From Bacteroidia bacterium (GTDB taxonomy: Bacteria; Bacteroidota; Bacteroidia; UKL13-3): a stretch of DNA of 12,027 nucleotides. The position numbers and the translations under genes are program-made. Shown here piece after piece: positions 1-7,094 of the stretch. The notes below the pieces were generated by a model. The model saw only the letters and a program-made list of their open reading frames with translations. It was not told the origin of the DNA and made no database searches. Position 1 is the first letter of the stretch, and the number at the start of each line of letters is the position of its first letter. Where the stretch lies: assembly GCA_022402405.1 (NCBI GenBank), contig JAKRSG010000224.1:1-12027 (forward strand), written 5' to 3'.

Positions 1-640
1 AAATAAACCAGCCCAGCTTAGGCATTTTAATGAGCTGACTAAAAACTCCGATAAACTCTTGAATCCATTTGCTTAGCTTATCCTCTCTTTTCTTTATCCA
101 GAAGTAAAATATTATCCCCAAAGGCAACAATGCTGCTAGCATGTATAGCTTCTGAGCATTTACAAAACTGACACCTTTGGTAAATTCGTTTAATAAACTT
201 CCTTCCAATTGGACTTCTAAAACAAAGGCCGCAACTAAGATGATGAGCAAACATAATAAATCAATTATTCGCTCAAAAACTACGGTTGGCAAACTCAGAT
301 TCATGGGAATATTTTGCCATTTTTTTAGCACAGCAGCACGAGTAATTTCGCCCAATCTTGGCACAACAAAATTAACCAAATAGCCACTTGCCAAAGAGGC
401 AAATAAAAAGTTTGCAGGCACATCTTTATCAGCCGCCTTATATAGAATTTGCCATCTTTTTACCCTAGAAACATAGACCAATAAAGATACTAAAAAAACA
501 GGCAAGACCACTGTATAATCTCCCTTTTTTAAGACTGCGACAAGCTCTGATATGTTTATTTTATCAAAACTAAAATACAATAATACGGCACCAAGAATAG
601 CAAATAAAACAGTTTGAATAATTACCTTCTTCGAACTCAT
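1..640 (-). CDS. Flippase-like / LPG-synthase-TM (YbhN, UPF0104) membrane protein, 3' end cut off by the window
   Basis: This is an integral inner-membrane protein read on the minus strand from ATG at 638-640. It is open through position 1, so only the first 213 residues are visible. Hydrophobic segments lie at about residues 6-24, 43-57, 79-93, 126-142 and 166-181. Two motifs point to the lysylphosphatidylglycerol synthase TM / YbhN family: N90 followed by PRLGE at 94-98 with R101, and an ER-x2-D motif at 123-127. Members of this family act on, or are thought to translocate, lipid-linked molecules; the substrate cannot be told from sequence. The start codon follows the stop of the upstream 908-residue gene with no spacer, which suggests translational coupling. 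Full-length members are about 320-350 residues, so roughly a third is missing. The family call is fairly sure and the function is only general. A small plus-strand reading frame at 177-383 is its antisense shadow. Confidence 0.87.
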   Translation of the reverse strand, partial: MSSKKVIIQTVLFAILGAVLLYFSFDKINISELVAVLKKGDYTVVLPVFLVSLLVYVSRVKRWQILYKAADKDVPANFLFASLASGYLVNFVVPRLGEITRAAVLKKWQNIPMNLSLPTVVFERIIDLLCLLIILVAAFVLEVQLEGSLLNEFTKGVSFVNAQKLYMLAALLPLGIIFYFWIKKREDKLSKWIQEFIGVFSQLIKMPKLGWFI

Positions 641-3367
641 TTATTTTATTCTATAAAGATTTAATTTATGTTCCAAATCTGTATTGATTAACCAAAAATC
701 GTTATCACCAAACAAATCTCCAATTGCAAACTTGCCTATCGTTTTAATTGGAAATGGCTCATAATTTTTGCCGTTTAAATTTTCAACATGCAATAACATA
801 TTTACCTTGTCATAGTAAATGAGTTTTCTATCATCGCCAATAATTTTAATCGATTTCTCCTCTATATTATTAGATGAGAAAATCTTCTTATAAAGAACCT
901 CCCCTTTTTCATTTTGTAATACCAATTGAGCCTGGTTGCTCAATAAATACTCTAATTTATAGGTTTTATTTCTGCTGAAGTTTAATTCGTTAAATCCTTG
1001 CGCAGCTTGGGTTTGAACCAATGGCTTTTTATTACTTTCATATGTTAATTTAACCAACTGATTAGAATCCAAACCTAGGATATAAAATTTATTGGTATCC
1101 AAAGAAGTAATATAAGCTTGATGAAATTTATACTGACTATCTACCACTATTTCAGCAATTTTTTTAGCCTCTCTACTCATAAACTGTAGACTGCCTTTTT
1201 CATCCCAATACCAATAAACTTGATTACCATTAAAATAAAAATAATCAATTTTAGATTTAATATTTGGCCAAATTTCTTTCGGATTCCAATATGATAATGG
1301 TCGGCCCTGACCATTAAACGCTGTAATTTTATAATACTGTCCGGCTGCAAATAGCTGATAATTTTTATCCAAGTTAGGGTCAATTAAATTTACCTCATAC
1401 TGCGTTCCTGTAGGAATCCAAGCCGGCCATCCCTGACAATTTTCTCCATTATCATGAATCACATAAATTTGGTGTGCAGTATTAAACATCCACTGACGTT
1501 TGCCATTTCCATATAGGTCCAACTCTGATATTTTCGAAATAATTTTTCCATCAAGAGGTTTTTTCCATAACCATTTTCCATCTCTATCTATAGCATGCAA
1601 GTTTTTAGTTCCGTCTTGAACCAAAATTACCTGGGCACCCATGCTGTAATTCATCATTACCTGAGGCTCAGAAATAAGTGCAGAATCTAGTTGTATAGAC
1701 CATTCTATTTCTGTTTTCTCTGCCTTTTTTGTATCTAATTGTATGGCAATTTGTGTAGCAAAAATCTTATCATTACTACCAGCAAATTGAATAGCAGATT
1801 GATTTATCTTTTTAAACAAGCCCATATTTTGATTTATATGGCTGAACCAATCATTATTCAGGTAATTCAAAGCAAATTTTGATGCCGATTGAGGTTGTAT
1901 AAATATTTCGAGATTACTATTAGGGGAAATCAATTTTTCAAAATCTTTATAACTAGGATTCTTCTGCCATAATTGATCCTTAGCCCATCTTGCTTTTAAT
2001 GTTTGTAGTACTTTGGAATTATTAGAGAAGAAAAAATACTTCCCATTGCTTATATATTGATTTACTGAGATATTTTCAAACAAATCGGTATACAATAGCT
2101 TAAACGACTCGCCCAAAGGAGTGTAATTAATTTCGATATCGAGAGTATCTTTAACCCACTTTAAGCTATCTAATTTTCTTTGCTTATGATGCAAATCTTC
2201 TAAAAAATGCTTCATACTTTTTTCATCTGTTGCCTCAATAGCAATGATAAAACAACTATCTTTATCCATGCCAGGTTCATCTATTGCTAAGAGTGCTGCA
2301 TGATTTCCCAGATTTTGTTTGAGTTTCGATAAATAAGAAAAATTTAAAGTTGATTCTATGCTATCTGTGTAGCTTTGGTATGCAGGTAATAAATTCTTTT
2401 GAAGTAAATACTCCTTCACATTTTTTGCGAAAGACTCATACCCATTATATCCAAATGTGTAAGAGAAATGCATTTTATTGGGTAGTAATTTGCGTAAATT
2501 ATTCTCTATTGGCGCTTGAGCATGCAATAAATCTAAAAACTCAAAATTGCTTTCATGAGTTAAGCTAGCACCTTTTAGAACAATTTCCTCATCATCCAAT
2601 AATATATTGTACGTGGCTCTTTGCGCAAATTCTTGCAAAATAGATAAACGAATTGGCGTTTCGGCTGCCATAGTAACCTTAAACAATTTTGCCAATTGAG
2701 GGTAATTAAGATGTAGGTTCAAGCCGTTACCACTATTTTTTACAAAAGCTAATTTATCTTCTGGTACTATTTCATTGTTAACCCGATTTATTTTTAACAA
2801 GGCATTTTCAACCAAATTACCCGAAGGAGAAAATAGCATGAGTTTACTTTTAAACGCTAGAGTGAAATGCTTTTGATTTTTAAAATCTGTAAAATCATAT
2901 AACTTCTCATTCATAAACTTCCGTTTCGAAAACTTAAATCGCCCCGGAAAATGTGTAAAAATAAATTGTACAGCCTCCTCTTCATTTACTTCTCTAAAGG
3001 TTTGACCCGACATAAAAAAACCCAATTCATGATCCGATTGCGGATAAAAAGCATAAACACCTTCACCCTTGCTGAACCAATCAAAAATGGTCTCATTAGA
3101 TTTGATTAAACTATCATAATAGTACAGACTATTCATGAAAGTATTAATTCTTTCATTGCCAGATAAACGCTCCATAAAATCAAGAGAACTCATGTTTTTT
3201 AGGTGCTCTCTGCTTGCATTTGATTCTATGGTAAAAGCATAATTATCGGGCACAATGGTTATAGGCCTTAAATTTTTATCCTCTATTTGGTCGAAATAAA
3301 GATAAATAGATAAGGCTAATATTAGCGAGAAAATCAGACTTATTATGCTTAATAACTGCTTGTTCAT
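641..3367 (-). CDS. Large membrane-anchored protein of unknown function (DUF3352-like N-terminal part, beta-propeller-like C-terminal part)
   Basis: The 908-residue protein starts with two polar residues and K3, then one hydrophobic segment at about residues 5-25. This looks like an uncleaved signal anchor that leaves the rest in the periplasm. The first 550 residues or so have no motif I can name with certainty; their style and position after the anchor recall DUF3352-type proteins known in Bacteroidota, but this is a weak call. From about residue 575 the character changes to beta-repeat sequence: LHAIDRDGKWLWKKPL near 590-605, then DLYGNGKRQWMF near 615-626 and an IYVIHDNGENCQGWPAW stretch near 632-648. 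These resemble PQQ/FG-GAP-type propeller blades. The final 30 residues hold a similar GDLFGDNDFWLIN element. It heads a two-gene unit with the flippase-like gene, which begins directly after its TAA. Start ATG 3365-3367 is preceded by a consensus -7 box. Its role is unknown; an envelope function is inferred from anchor and partner. Confidence 0.85.
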   Translation of the reverse strand: MNKQLLSIISLIFSLILALSIYLYFDQIEDKNLRPITIVPDNYAFTIESNASREHLKNMSSLDFMERLSGNERINTFMNSLYYYDSLIKSNETIFDWFSKGEGVYAFYPQSDHELGFFMSGQTFREVNEEEAVQFIFTHFPGRFKFSKRKFMNEKLYDFTDFKNQKHFTLAFKSKLMLFSPSGNLVENALLKINRVNNEIVPEDKLAFVKNSGNGLNLHLNYPQLAKLFKVTMAAETPIRLSILQEFAQRATYNILLDDEEIVLKGASLTHESNFEFLDLLHAQAPIENNLRKLLPNKMHFSYTFGYNGYESFAKNVKEYLLQKNLLPAYQSYTDSIESTLNFSYLSKLKQNLGNHAALLAIDEPGMDKDSCFIIAIEATDEKSMKHFLEDLHHKQRKLDSLKWVKDTLDIEINYTPLGESFKLLYTDLFENISVNQYISNGKYFFFSNNSKVLQTLKARWAKDQLWQKNPSYKDFEKLISPNSNLEIFIQPQSASKFALNYLNNDWFSHINQNMGLFKKINQSAIQFAGSNDKIFATQIAIQLDTKKAEKTEIEWSIQLDSALISEPQVMMNYSMGAQVILVQDGTKNLHAIDRDGKWLWKKPLDGKIISKISELDLYGNGKRQWMFNTAHQIYVIHDNGENCQGWPAWIPTGTQYEVNLIDPNLDKNYQLFAAGQYYKITAFNGQGRPLSYWNPKEIWPNIKSKIDYFYFNGNQVYWYWDEKGSLQFMSREAKKIAEIVVDSQYKFHQAYITSLDTNKFYILGLDSNQLVKLTYESNKKPLVQTQAAQGFNELNFSRNKTYKLEYLLSNQAQLVLQNEKGEVLYKKIFSSNNIEEKSIKIIGDDRKLIYYDKVNMLLHVENLNGKNYEPFPIKTIGKFAIGDLFGDNDFWLINTDLEHKLNLYRIK

Positions 3368-3377
3368 ATTTGATTTT

Positions 3378-3385
3378 CAAAATTA
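3378..3385 (-). promoter_or_regulatory. Candidate Bacteroidota -7 box for the 908-residue protein gene
   Basis: Read on the minus strand, these bases are TAATTTTG, a full match to the TAnnTTTG -7 consensus. The box ends 10 bases before the ATG at 3367, so the leader would be very short. I see no TTTG at the expected distance upstream, which lowers confidence. It lies beside the -33 candidate of the divergent DUF423 gene, so the two promoters would overlap. Confidence 0.4.
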
Positions 3386-3386
3386 A

Positions 3387-3417
3387 TTTGGCAATTGTAT
3401 TTATACGCTTTAATTTG
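3387..3417 (+). promoter_or_regulatory. Candidate Bacteroidota promoter for the DUF423 gene
   Basis: TTTG at 3387-3390 is followed after 19 bases by TTAATTTG at 3410-3417, one mismatch from TAnnTTTG. This is the normal spacing for the -33/-7 promoter of Bacteroidota. The box ends 23 bases before the ATG at 3441. The 11 bases GCTTTAATTTG ending at 3417 recur just upstream of the asparaginase gene (8972-8982). Confidence 0.4.
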
Positions 3418-3440
3418 TTCACAAGTTTTAAAATAATCTA

Positions 3441-3929
3441 ATGAAGCATACACATCGTAAATTTGTTAAAATAGGTTTTCTATTCGCTGGATTGAGTGTT
3501 GTTTTAGGCGCTTTTGGTTCACACCTACTGAAGAAGTACCTTGATGAGCCAGCCTTAAACACATTTGAAATTGGCGTTCGTTATCAATTTATGCATGCTT
3601 TAGCACTTATAATGTTAGGATTAAATCATAGACGATTTAACGAATCTAGGTTGAGCGCAGCATTATGGCTAATGGTTATTGGCGTTATTATTTTTTCTGG
3701 CAGTTTGTATTTACTATCAACCAGAAGCATTTGGGGAAGCGATGAATTTAAATTCATTGGCGCCATAACTCCATTAGGGGGAGTGTCTTTTATTTTGGCC
3801 TGGTTTATTTTGTTTTTTGCTGGATTTTCGAGCAAAGAAAAATACAGCGCTGAAAGTGAAGATATTACTGAAAATAAATCTACTAAAAGACATCGCAGTG
3901 AAAAATCTAAAACCCACAATGAAGATTAA
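3441..3929 (+). CDS. DUF423 family small integral membrane protein (YgdD-like) with a charged C-terminal tail
   Basis: The 162-residue protein has four hydrophobic segments at about residues 11-28, 51-60, 73-95 and 108-131. Family signatures are GAFGSHLLKK near residues 23-32, a YQFMHALALIMLG stretch near 48-60, and FSGSLYLL plus ITPLGGVSFILAW in the second half; these are the conserved blocks of DUF423 (PF04241). The biochemical role of the family is not established. Usual members are about 120-130 residues and end soon after the last membrane segment. This one carries an extra tail of about 30 mostly charged residues (KEKYSAESEDITENK followed by KRHRSEKSK), probably cytoplasmic and disordered. 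It stands alone between a divergent gene and sucC, which appears to have its own promoter. The start is the first ATG after the promoter candidate. Confidence 0.92.
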   Translation: MKHTHRKFVKIGFLFAGLSVVLGAFGSHLLKKYLDEPALNTFEIGVRYQFMHALALIMLGLNHRRFNESRLSAALWLMVIGVIIFSGSLYLLSTRSIWGSDEFKFIGAITPLGGVSFILAWFILFFAGFSSKEKYSAESEDITENKSTKRHRSEKSKTHNED

Positions 3930-3953
3930 ATTTACACATTCCGCTTAAAATAC

Positions 3954-3972
3954 TTTCAAATGTGGTTTGAAA
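3954..3972 (+). repeat. Inverted repeat in front of sucC
   Basis: TTTCAAA (3954-3960) and TTTGAAA (3966-3972) form a perfect 7-bp inverted repeat around a 5-base spacer. It covers the place where a -33 element would sit for the -7 box at 3976-3983. It could be an operator, a weak hairpin at the end of the DUF423 transcript, or chance in AT-rich DNA. There is no T-run directly after it, so it is not a standard terminator. Confidence 0.35.
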
Positions 3973-3975
3973 ATG

Positions 3976-3983
3976 TAATTTCG
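3976..3983 (+). promoter_or_regulatory. Candidate -7 box for sucC
   Basis: TAATTTCG matches TAnnTTTG except for one base. It ends 21 bases before the sucC ATG, a typical leader length for this promoter class. TTTC at 3954-3957, 18 bases upstream, is an imperfect -33 candidate. The leader before the ATG is A/T-rich and has no Shine-Dalgarno sequence, as usual in this phylum. Confidence 0.4.
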
Positions 3984-4004
3984 CAACAAAATTTAATATA
4001 AATA

Positions 4005-5225
4005 ATGAATATTCATGAATACCAAGCCAAGCAGATTTTAAAATCTTTTGGCGTTGCCGTTCAGGAAGGCATAGTTGCCGAAACTGCTGATGAAGCCCAT
4101 GCGGCGGCTTTAAAATTAAAAGAACAATTTGGAAGTGATTTTGTGGTAGTGAAAGCCCAAATCCATGCCGGTGGTCGTGGAAAAGGTAGCATTATTGGAA
4201 AAGAACAAAGAGGTGTTGCCGTGGCAAAAAATGCTGATAAAGCTAAAGAAATTGCTGGCAATATTTTAGGAGGCACTTTGGTAACTATCCAAACGGGCCC
4301 TAAAGGTAAACTTGTAAGCAAAGTTTTAGTTGCTCAAGATGTTTATTATCCTGGTCCGGCTGAACCTAAAGAATATTACATGAGTGTAATGTTGGATAGA
4401 AGTCAGAGCAAAAATATTATCGTTTATTCTACCGAAGGTGGAATGGATATTGAGCACGTAGCTGAACATACACCACACTTAATCCACAAAGAGACTGTAG
4501 ATCCTAAAGTTGGTTTACAAGGTTTCCAAGCTCGTAAAATTGCATTTAATTTAGGTTGCGAAGGCGAGGCATTTAAGCAAATGGTAAAATTTGTAAGTGC
4601 ACTTTATACTGCTTATGTTCAGTCTGATTCTGCCATGTTCGAGATTAATCCGGTATTACGTACTTCAGACAACAAAATAATTGCGGTAGATGGAAAAGTA
4701 AACATCGACGATAACGCTTTATACCGTCACCCAGATTACGCTGCCATGCGCGATACCTCAGAAGAAGATCCAACTGAAGTAGAAGCAACAGCTCACAACC
4801 TTAACTTTGTTAAATTAGATGGTAATGTAGGTTGTATGGTTAATGGTGCTGGATTAGCTATGGCTACCATGGATATTATTAAATTATCTGGTGGCGATCC
4901 TGCAAACTTCCTAGATGTGGGTGGTTCTGCTAATGCAAAAACTGTAGAAGCTGGGTTCAGAATTATTTTAAAAGACCCAAATGTGAAGGCTATTTTGATT
5001 AATATTTTTGGTGGTATCGTTCGTTGCGACCGTGTAGCTCAAGGTGTAGTAGACGCATATAAGAATATCGGCAACATTCCAGTTCCAATTATTGTAAGAT
5101 TGCAAGGAACCAATGCTGAGGTAGCTAAAACGTTAATCGATGAGTCTGGATTAAAAGTTTATTCAGCTATCGTTCTTAAAGAAGCTGCTGATTTGGTTCA
5201 GCAAGCAGTAGAAGGAAAATTATAA
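4005..5225 (+). CDS. sucC: Succinate--CoA ligase (ADP-forming) subunit beta
   Basis: This is the ATP-grasp beta subunit of succinyl-CoA synthetase, which with the alpha subunit SucD interconverts succinyl-CoA and succinate coupled to ATP in the TCA cycle, in the cytoplasm. The 406-residue sequence begins with the hallmark MNIHEYQAKQIL. It has the nucleotide-binding GGRGKG loop at residues 56-61, E213-I-N215-P and D229 (the N/D pair 14 residues apart corresponds to the Mg ligands N199 and D213 of E. coli), NGAGLAMATMD and DVGGSA blocks in the CoA-ligase domain, and the glycine-rich NIFGGIVRCD at 333-342. Length is slightly above the 388 residues of E. coli. The start is fixed by the conserved N-terminus. 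Unlike the E. coli sucCD operon, no sucD follows: an intrinsic terminator comes 17 bases after the stop codon. The alpha subunit must therefore be encoded elsewhere. Confidence 0.98.
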   Translation: MNIHEYQAKQILKSFGVAVQEGIVAETADEAHAAALKLKEQFGSDFVVVKAQIHAGGRGKGSIIGKEQRGVAVAKNADKAKEIAGNILGGTLVTIQTGPKGKLVSKVLVAQDVYYPGPAEPKEYYMSVMLDRSQSKNIIVYSTEGGMDIEHVAEHTPHLIHKETVDPKVGLQGFQARKIAFNLGCEGEAFKQMVKFVSALYTAYVQSDSAMFEINPVLRTSDNKIIAVDGKVNIDDNALYRHPDYAAMRDTSEEDPTEVEATAHNLNFVKLDGNVGCMVNGAGLAMATMDIIKLSGGDPANFLDVGGSANAKTVEAGFRIILKDPNVKAILINIFGGIVRCDRVAQGVVDAYKNIGNIPVPIIVRLQGTNAEVAKTLIDESGLKVYSAIVLKEAADLVQQAVEGKL

Positions 5226-5238
5226 TTTAAAATTATAA
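5220..5238 (+). repeat. AT-only palindrome over the sucC stop codon
   Basis: TATAATTT (5221-5228) and AAATTATA (5230-5237) are perfect reverse complements around one A, and one more T/A pair closes at 5220/5238. It contains the sucC stop codon TAA (5223-5225). It holds only A and T, so it is weak as RNA structure and may be chance, but it lies just ahead of the real terminator. Confidence 0.3.
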
Positions 5239-5242
5239 ATTG

Positions 5243-5280
5243 AAGGTCGTACAGTATATTTGCTGTGCGACCTTTTTATT
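5243..5280 (+). terminator. Strong intrinsic terminator after sucC
   Basis: AAGGTCGTACAG (5243-5254) pairs with CTGTGCGACCTT (5263-5274) to give a 12-bp stem with a single G-T wobble and an 8-base loop (5255-5262). The stem is followed by a T-run, 5273-5277, then ATT. This is a textbook rho-independent terminator ending the sucC transcript. Confidence 0.9.
5255..5262 (+). promoter_or_regulatory. Candidate -7 box in the terminator loop, for the YciO-like gene
   Basis: The terminator loop reads TATATTTG, a full match to TAnnTTTG. It ends 26 bases before the ATG at 5289, a suitable distance for a promoter of that gene. No convincing TTTG lies 19-21 bases upstream (the nearest TTG is at 5240-5242), so the promoter call is tentative. 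Confidence 0.3.
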
Positions 5281-5288
5281 TATATAGT

Positions 5289-5903
5289 ATGCTAGTTGAA
5301 CTTCATCCTAAAAATCCAAACCCTAGAGATCTTAAAAAAGTTATCTCTACGCTAAATAATGATGGAGTAATTATTATCCCAACCGACACCATTTATGCTA
5401 TGGTGTGCAGAATGGATTCTAAAAAAGGCATTGAAAGAATGAGTAAAATAATGGGCAAAAAGCCAGAGAAAGTTTTTTACTCTATTCTTTGCTCCGACTT
5501 ATCCAATATCTCTGAAGTAACGGCAGCCATCGATAAAAATGTTTTTAGAATGCTCAAAAATAATTTGCCTGGGCCCTTTACTTTTATTCTTAGAGCTAAT
5601 AATCAAGTAAGCAAATACTTTGCTGGGAATAAAAAGACTGTTGGTATACGTGTACCCGATAATATTATAGCCCAAACTATTATGAAAGAACTAGGCGCAT
5701 CCTTAGTGGCTAGTACAATACATCATGATGATGAGATTATAGAATACATGACCGACCCACAAGAAATTCACGACAAGTTTGAATATTTAGTAGACATGGT
5801 TATTGATGGTGGTTATGGAGGTAATATTCCTTCAACCATTATAGATTGCACGGGCGAAGATCCAGAAATTGTGAGAGAAGGTAAAGGAGAAGTAAACTTT
5901 TAA
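5289..5903 (+). CDS. yciO: YciO-type Sua5/YrdC-fold protein
   Basis: This is a 204-residue cytoplasmic protein of the Sua5/YciO/YrdC fold. The order of blocks follows E. coli YciO closely: HPKNPNPRDLKK at 6-17, GVIIIPTDTIYAM at 26-38, FRMLKNNLPGPFTFIL at 86-100 (YciO-like MKNN...TFIL), TVGIRVP at 117-123, and VDMVIDGGYGGNIPSTIID then VREGKGEV at the C-terminus. TsaC/YrdC enzymes, which make threonylcarbamoyl-AMP for tRNA t6A, carry a KxR and an SxN motif. Here the first is replaced by KKPEK at 57-61 and the second by STIHHDD at 142-148. The protein is therefore better called YciO-like than a t6A enzyme, and its exact role is unsettled. An upstream in-frame GTG at 5265 would add eight residues, but it lies in the 3' arm of the sucC terminator, so ATG 5289 is the better start. 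It converges on the neighbouring minus-strand gene with 10 bases between. Confidence 0.9.
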   Translation: MLVELHPKNPNPRDLKKVISTLNNDGVIIIPTDTIYAMVCRMDSKKGIERMSKIMGKKPEKVFYSILCSDLSNISEVTAAIDKNVFRMLKNNLPGPFTFILRANNQVSKYFAGNKKTVGIRVPDNIIAQTIMKELGASLVASTIHHDDEIIEYMTDPQEIHDKFEYLVDMVIDGGYGGNIPSTIIDCTGEDPEIVREGKGEVNF

Positions 5904-5913
5904 TTAAGGCTAT

Positions 5914-6600
5914 TTATTTTTGCTTTTTTATATTTCCATCAAATAAAAACCCTAGTTGAAAGTTTAAATAGATTCCTCTGTACATTCCAGGAAAATAGCT
6001 TTCTTCCTCATTCAGGTTATTAAATATTTTTTGAAACGGAGCCTTTCCTGAAATTTTATAACCACTTGTTAAGCCATATTTCAAAACAGCGTGTTTACCT
6101 AAATTTTTCCAAATACAAGCCTCTATTTCTAAACCTAAATATTGATTTTCTTCTAGAATGGTTTCGGAAAATGTCCCAAAAACTGGATCGTTAATATAGT
6201 TTATTCTTAATCTATCTTGAGAAAAACCAATTGGTAACCCAAGGGCTATGGTAATTAAGGTTTTATCTTTGGTTTTAGAAAAAGGAATAAATTGAGGAGT
6301 AACATACACATATAGTGAGCGCGATTCAAACTCCGCCCTTGTAATGGCATTTGAAGTACTCGTTCCATATGTTGTATTATAATATATATCCCCAATATCA
6401 AAATTTCTACCTAAACCTACTTTTACGCCCCAGCCCTTATTTGTAGCATCTAATTGATAAAAAGAGCCAAATATGGGCGCGTTAATATTAGATATAAGAT
6501 GCAATCCGTAAAGGTTTTTATCCTGCTTTTGATTGAGAATTTGAGAAAATCCAAGCTCAGCAAAAATTAAACACCCAAGTAATAGTAGAGCTTTTTTCAT
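5914..6600 (-). CDS. Exported outer-membrane beta-barrel-like protein of unknown function
   Basis: The 228-residue protein has a clear cleavable signal peptide (KK at 2-3, hydrophobic core, likely cleavage after GFSQ at about residue 20). The mature part consists of alternating polar/hydrophobic stretches with many aromatic and glycine residues, for example KGWGVKVGLGRNFDIGDIYY, RSLYVYVTPQFIPF, ITIALGLPIGF and IYLNFQLGFLF at the end. This is typical of a small outer-membrane barrel, but I recognise no named family. It is the last gene of a four-gene minus-strand run. Its ATG overlaps the stop codon of the upstream lipoprotein gene by four bases (ATGA), which suggests coupled translation and perhaps a shared complex. 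It converges on the YciO-like gene, and no terminator hairpin is visible in the 10-base gap. Confidence 0.82.
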   Translation of the reverse strand: MKKALLLLGCLIFAELGFSQILNQKQDKNLYGLHLISNINAPIFGSFYQLDATNKGWGVKVGLGRNFDIGDIYYNTTYGTSTSNAITRAEFESRSLYVYVTPQFIPFSKTKDKTLITIALGLPIGFSQDRLRINYINDPVFGTFSETILEENQYLGLEIEACIWKNLGKHAVLKYGLTSGYKISGKAPFQKIFNNLNEEESYFPGMYRGIYLNFQLGFLFDGNIKKQK

Positions 6601-7058
6601 TGGATTATTAAGCTATCAATTAATAAATAAGTAGTAGAATATGCCCAAGTACTTTCTTTATATAATTGGTAACGTTCTAGCTTAGCATTTGGTCGACTCG
6701 AGTATGACAAAACCACATTTTTAAGTGGTAAATGATAAGCTGGATACTCTGATTCAAAATCTTTTTTAAGATCACCAAATTCCATAGTAACCTCGAAAGT
6801 ATCTGTGCTCATGTCACTTTTAACAATAAACTTGGTGGGTTTAAGGGGAGATACTCTCAGTTTCGAGACATTATTTTCAGGGTAATCAATCAATTCAGCA
6901 TCTGGATATTCGATTTCCTTGATAATGATAGATTCATTTTTATATTTAACTACCTGTTGACTTTCATATCTAGTTGGATAATAATAATCATCATAGCCAG
7001 AACACGAACTCATTAATACCAAAATTAGTCCAAGAAATTTTATCATTTTAGGCTTCAT
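6597..7058 (-). CDS. Small lipoprotein of unknown function
   Basis: The 153-residue protein begins MKPKMIKFLGLILVLMSSC. This is a lipoprotein signal peptide with the lipidated cysteine at residue 19 and a relaxed lipobox (LMSSC). After the cysteine comes SGYDDYYY, so two acidic residues sit at +4 and +5. In Bacteroidota, short acidic stretches right after the cysteine can act as a surface-export signal; whether this one does is inference. The mature part of about 135 residues is mostly beta-like, with no family I recognise. ATG at 7056-7058 was chosen; M5 would also leave a workable signal peptide. It lies third in the envelope cluster, 36 bases after the previous gene, and overlaps the next one by four bases. 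Confidence 0.8.
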   Translation of the reverse strand: MKPKMIKFLGLILVLMSSCSGYDDYYYPTRYESQQVVKYKNESIIIKEIEYPDAELIDYPENNVSKLRVSPLKPTKFIVKSDMSTDTFEVTMEFGDLKKDFESEYPAYHLPLKNVVLSYSSRPNAKLERYQLYKESTWAYSTTYLLIDSLIIQ

Positions 7059-7062
7059 AATT

Positions 7063-7070
7063 CAAATGTA
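7063..7070 (-). promoter_or_regulatory. Candidate internal -7 box in front of the lipoprotein gene
   Basis: On the minus strand these bases read TACATTTG, a full match to TAnnTTTG, in the only real gap of the four-gene cluster. It ends four bases before the ATG at 7058. If used, the mRNA would start at or next to the start codon. A TTTG exists upstream (7082-7085), but only 11 bases away, too close for a normal -33 element. Confidence 0.3.
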
Positions 7071-7094
7071 ATTAATAATTTCAAATTTTACGTA

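Noticed and set aside
177..383. Plus-strand open frame of 68 codons
   Set aside because: It lies antisense within the flippase-like gene, has no family resemblance and no promoter or start context.
1177..1383. Minus-strand open frame of 68 codons
   Set aside because: It is an alternative frame wholly inside the 908-residue gene.
2350..2568. Plus-strand open frame of 72 codons
   Set aside because: It is antisense to the 908-residue gene and its composition is that of a shadow frame.
3626..3919. Minus-strand open frame of 97 codons
   Set aside because: It is antisense to the well-supported DUF423 gene.
4061..4321. Minus-strand open frame of 86 codons
   Set aside because: It is antisense to sucC; the proline- and alanine-rich translation mirrors the sucC codons.
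5904..5913. Bidirectional terminator between the convergent genes
   Set aside because: The gap is only 10 bases and no inverted repeat with G/C pairs is present there.
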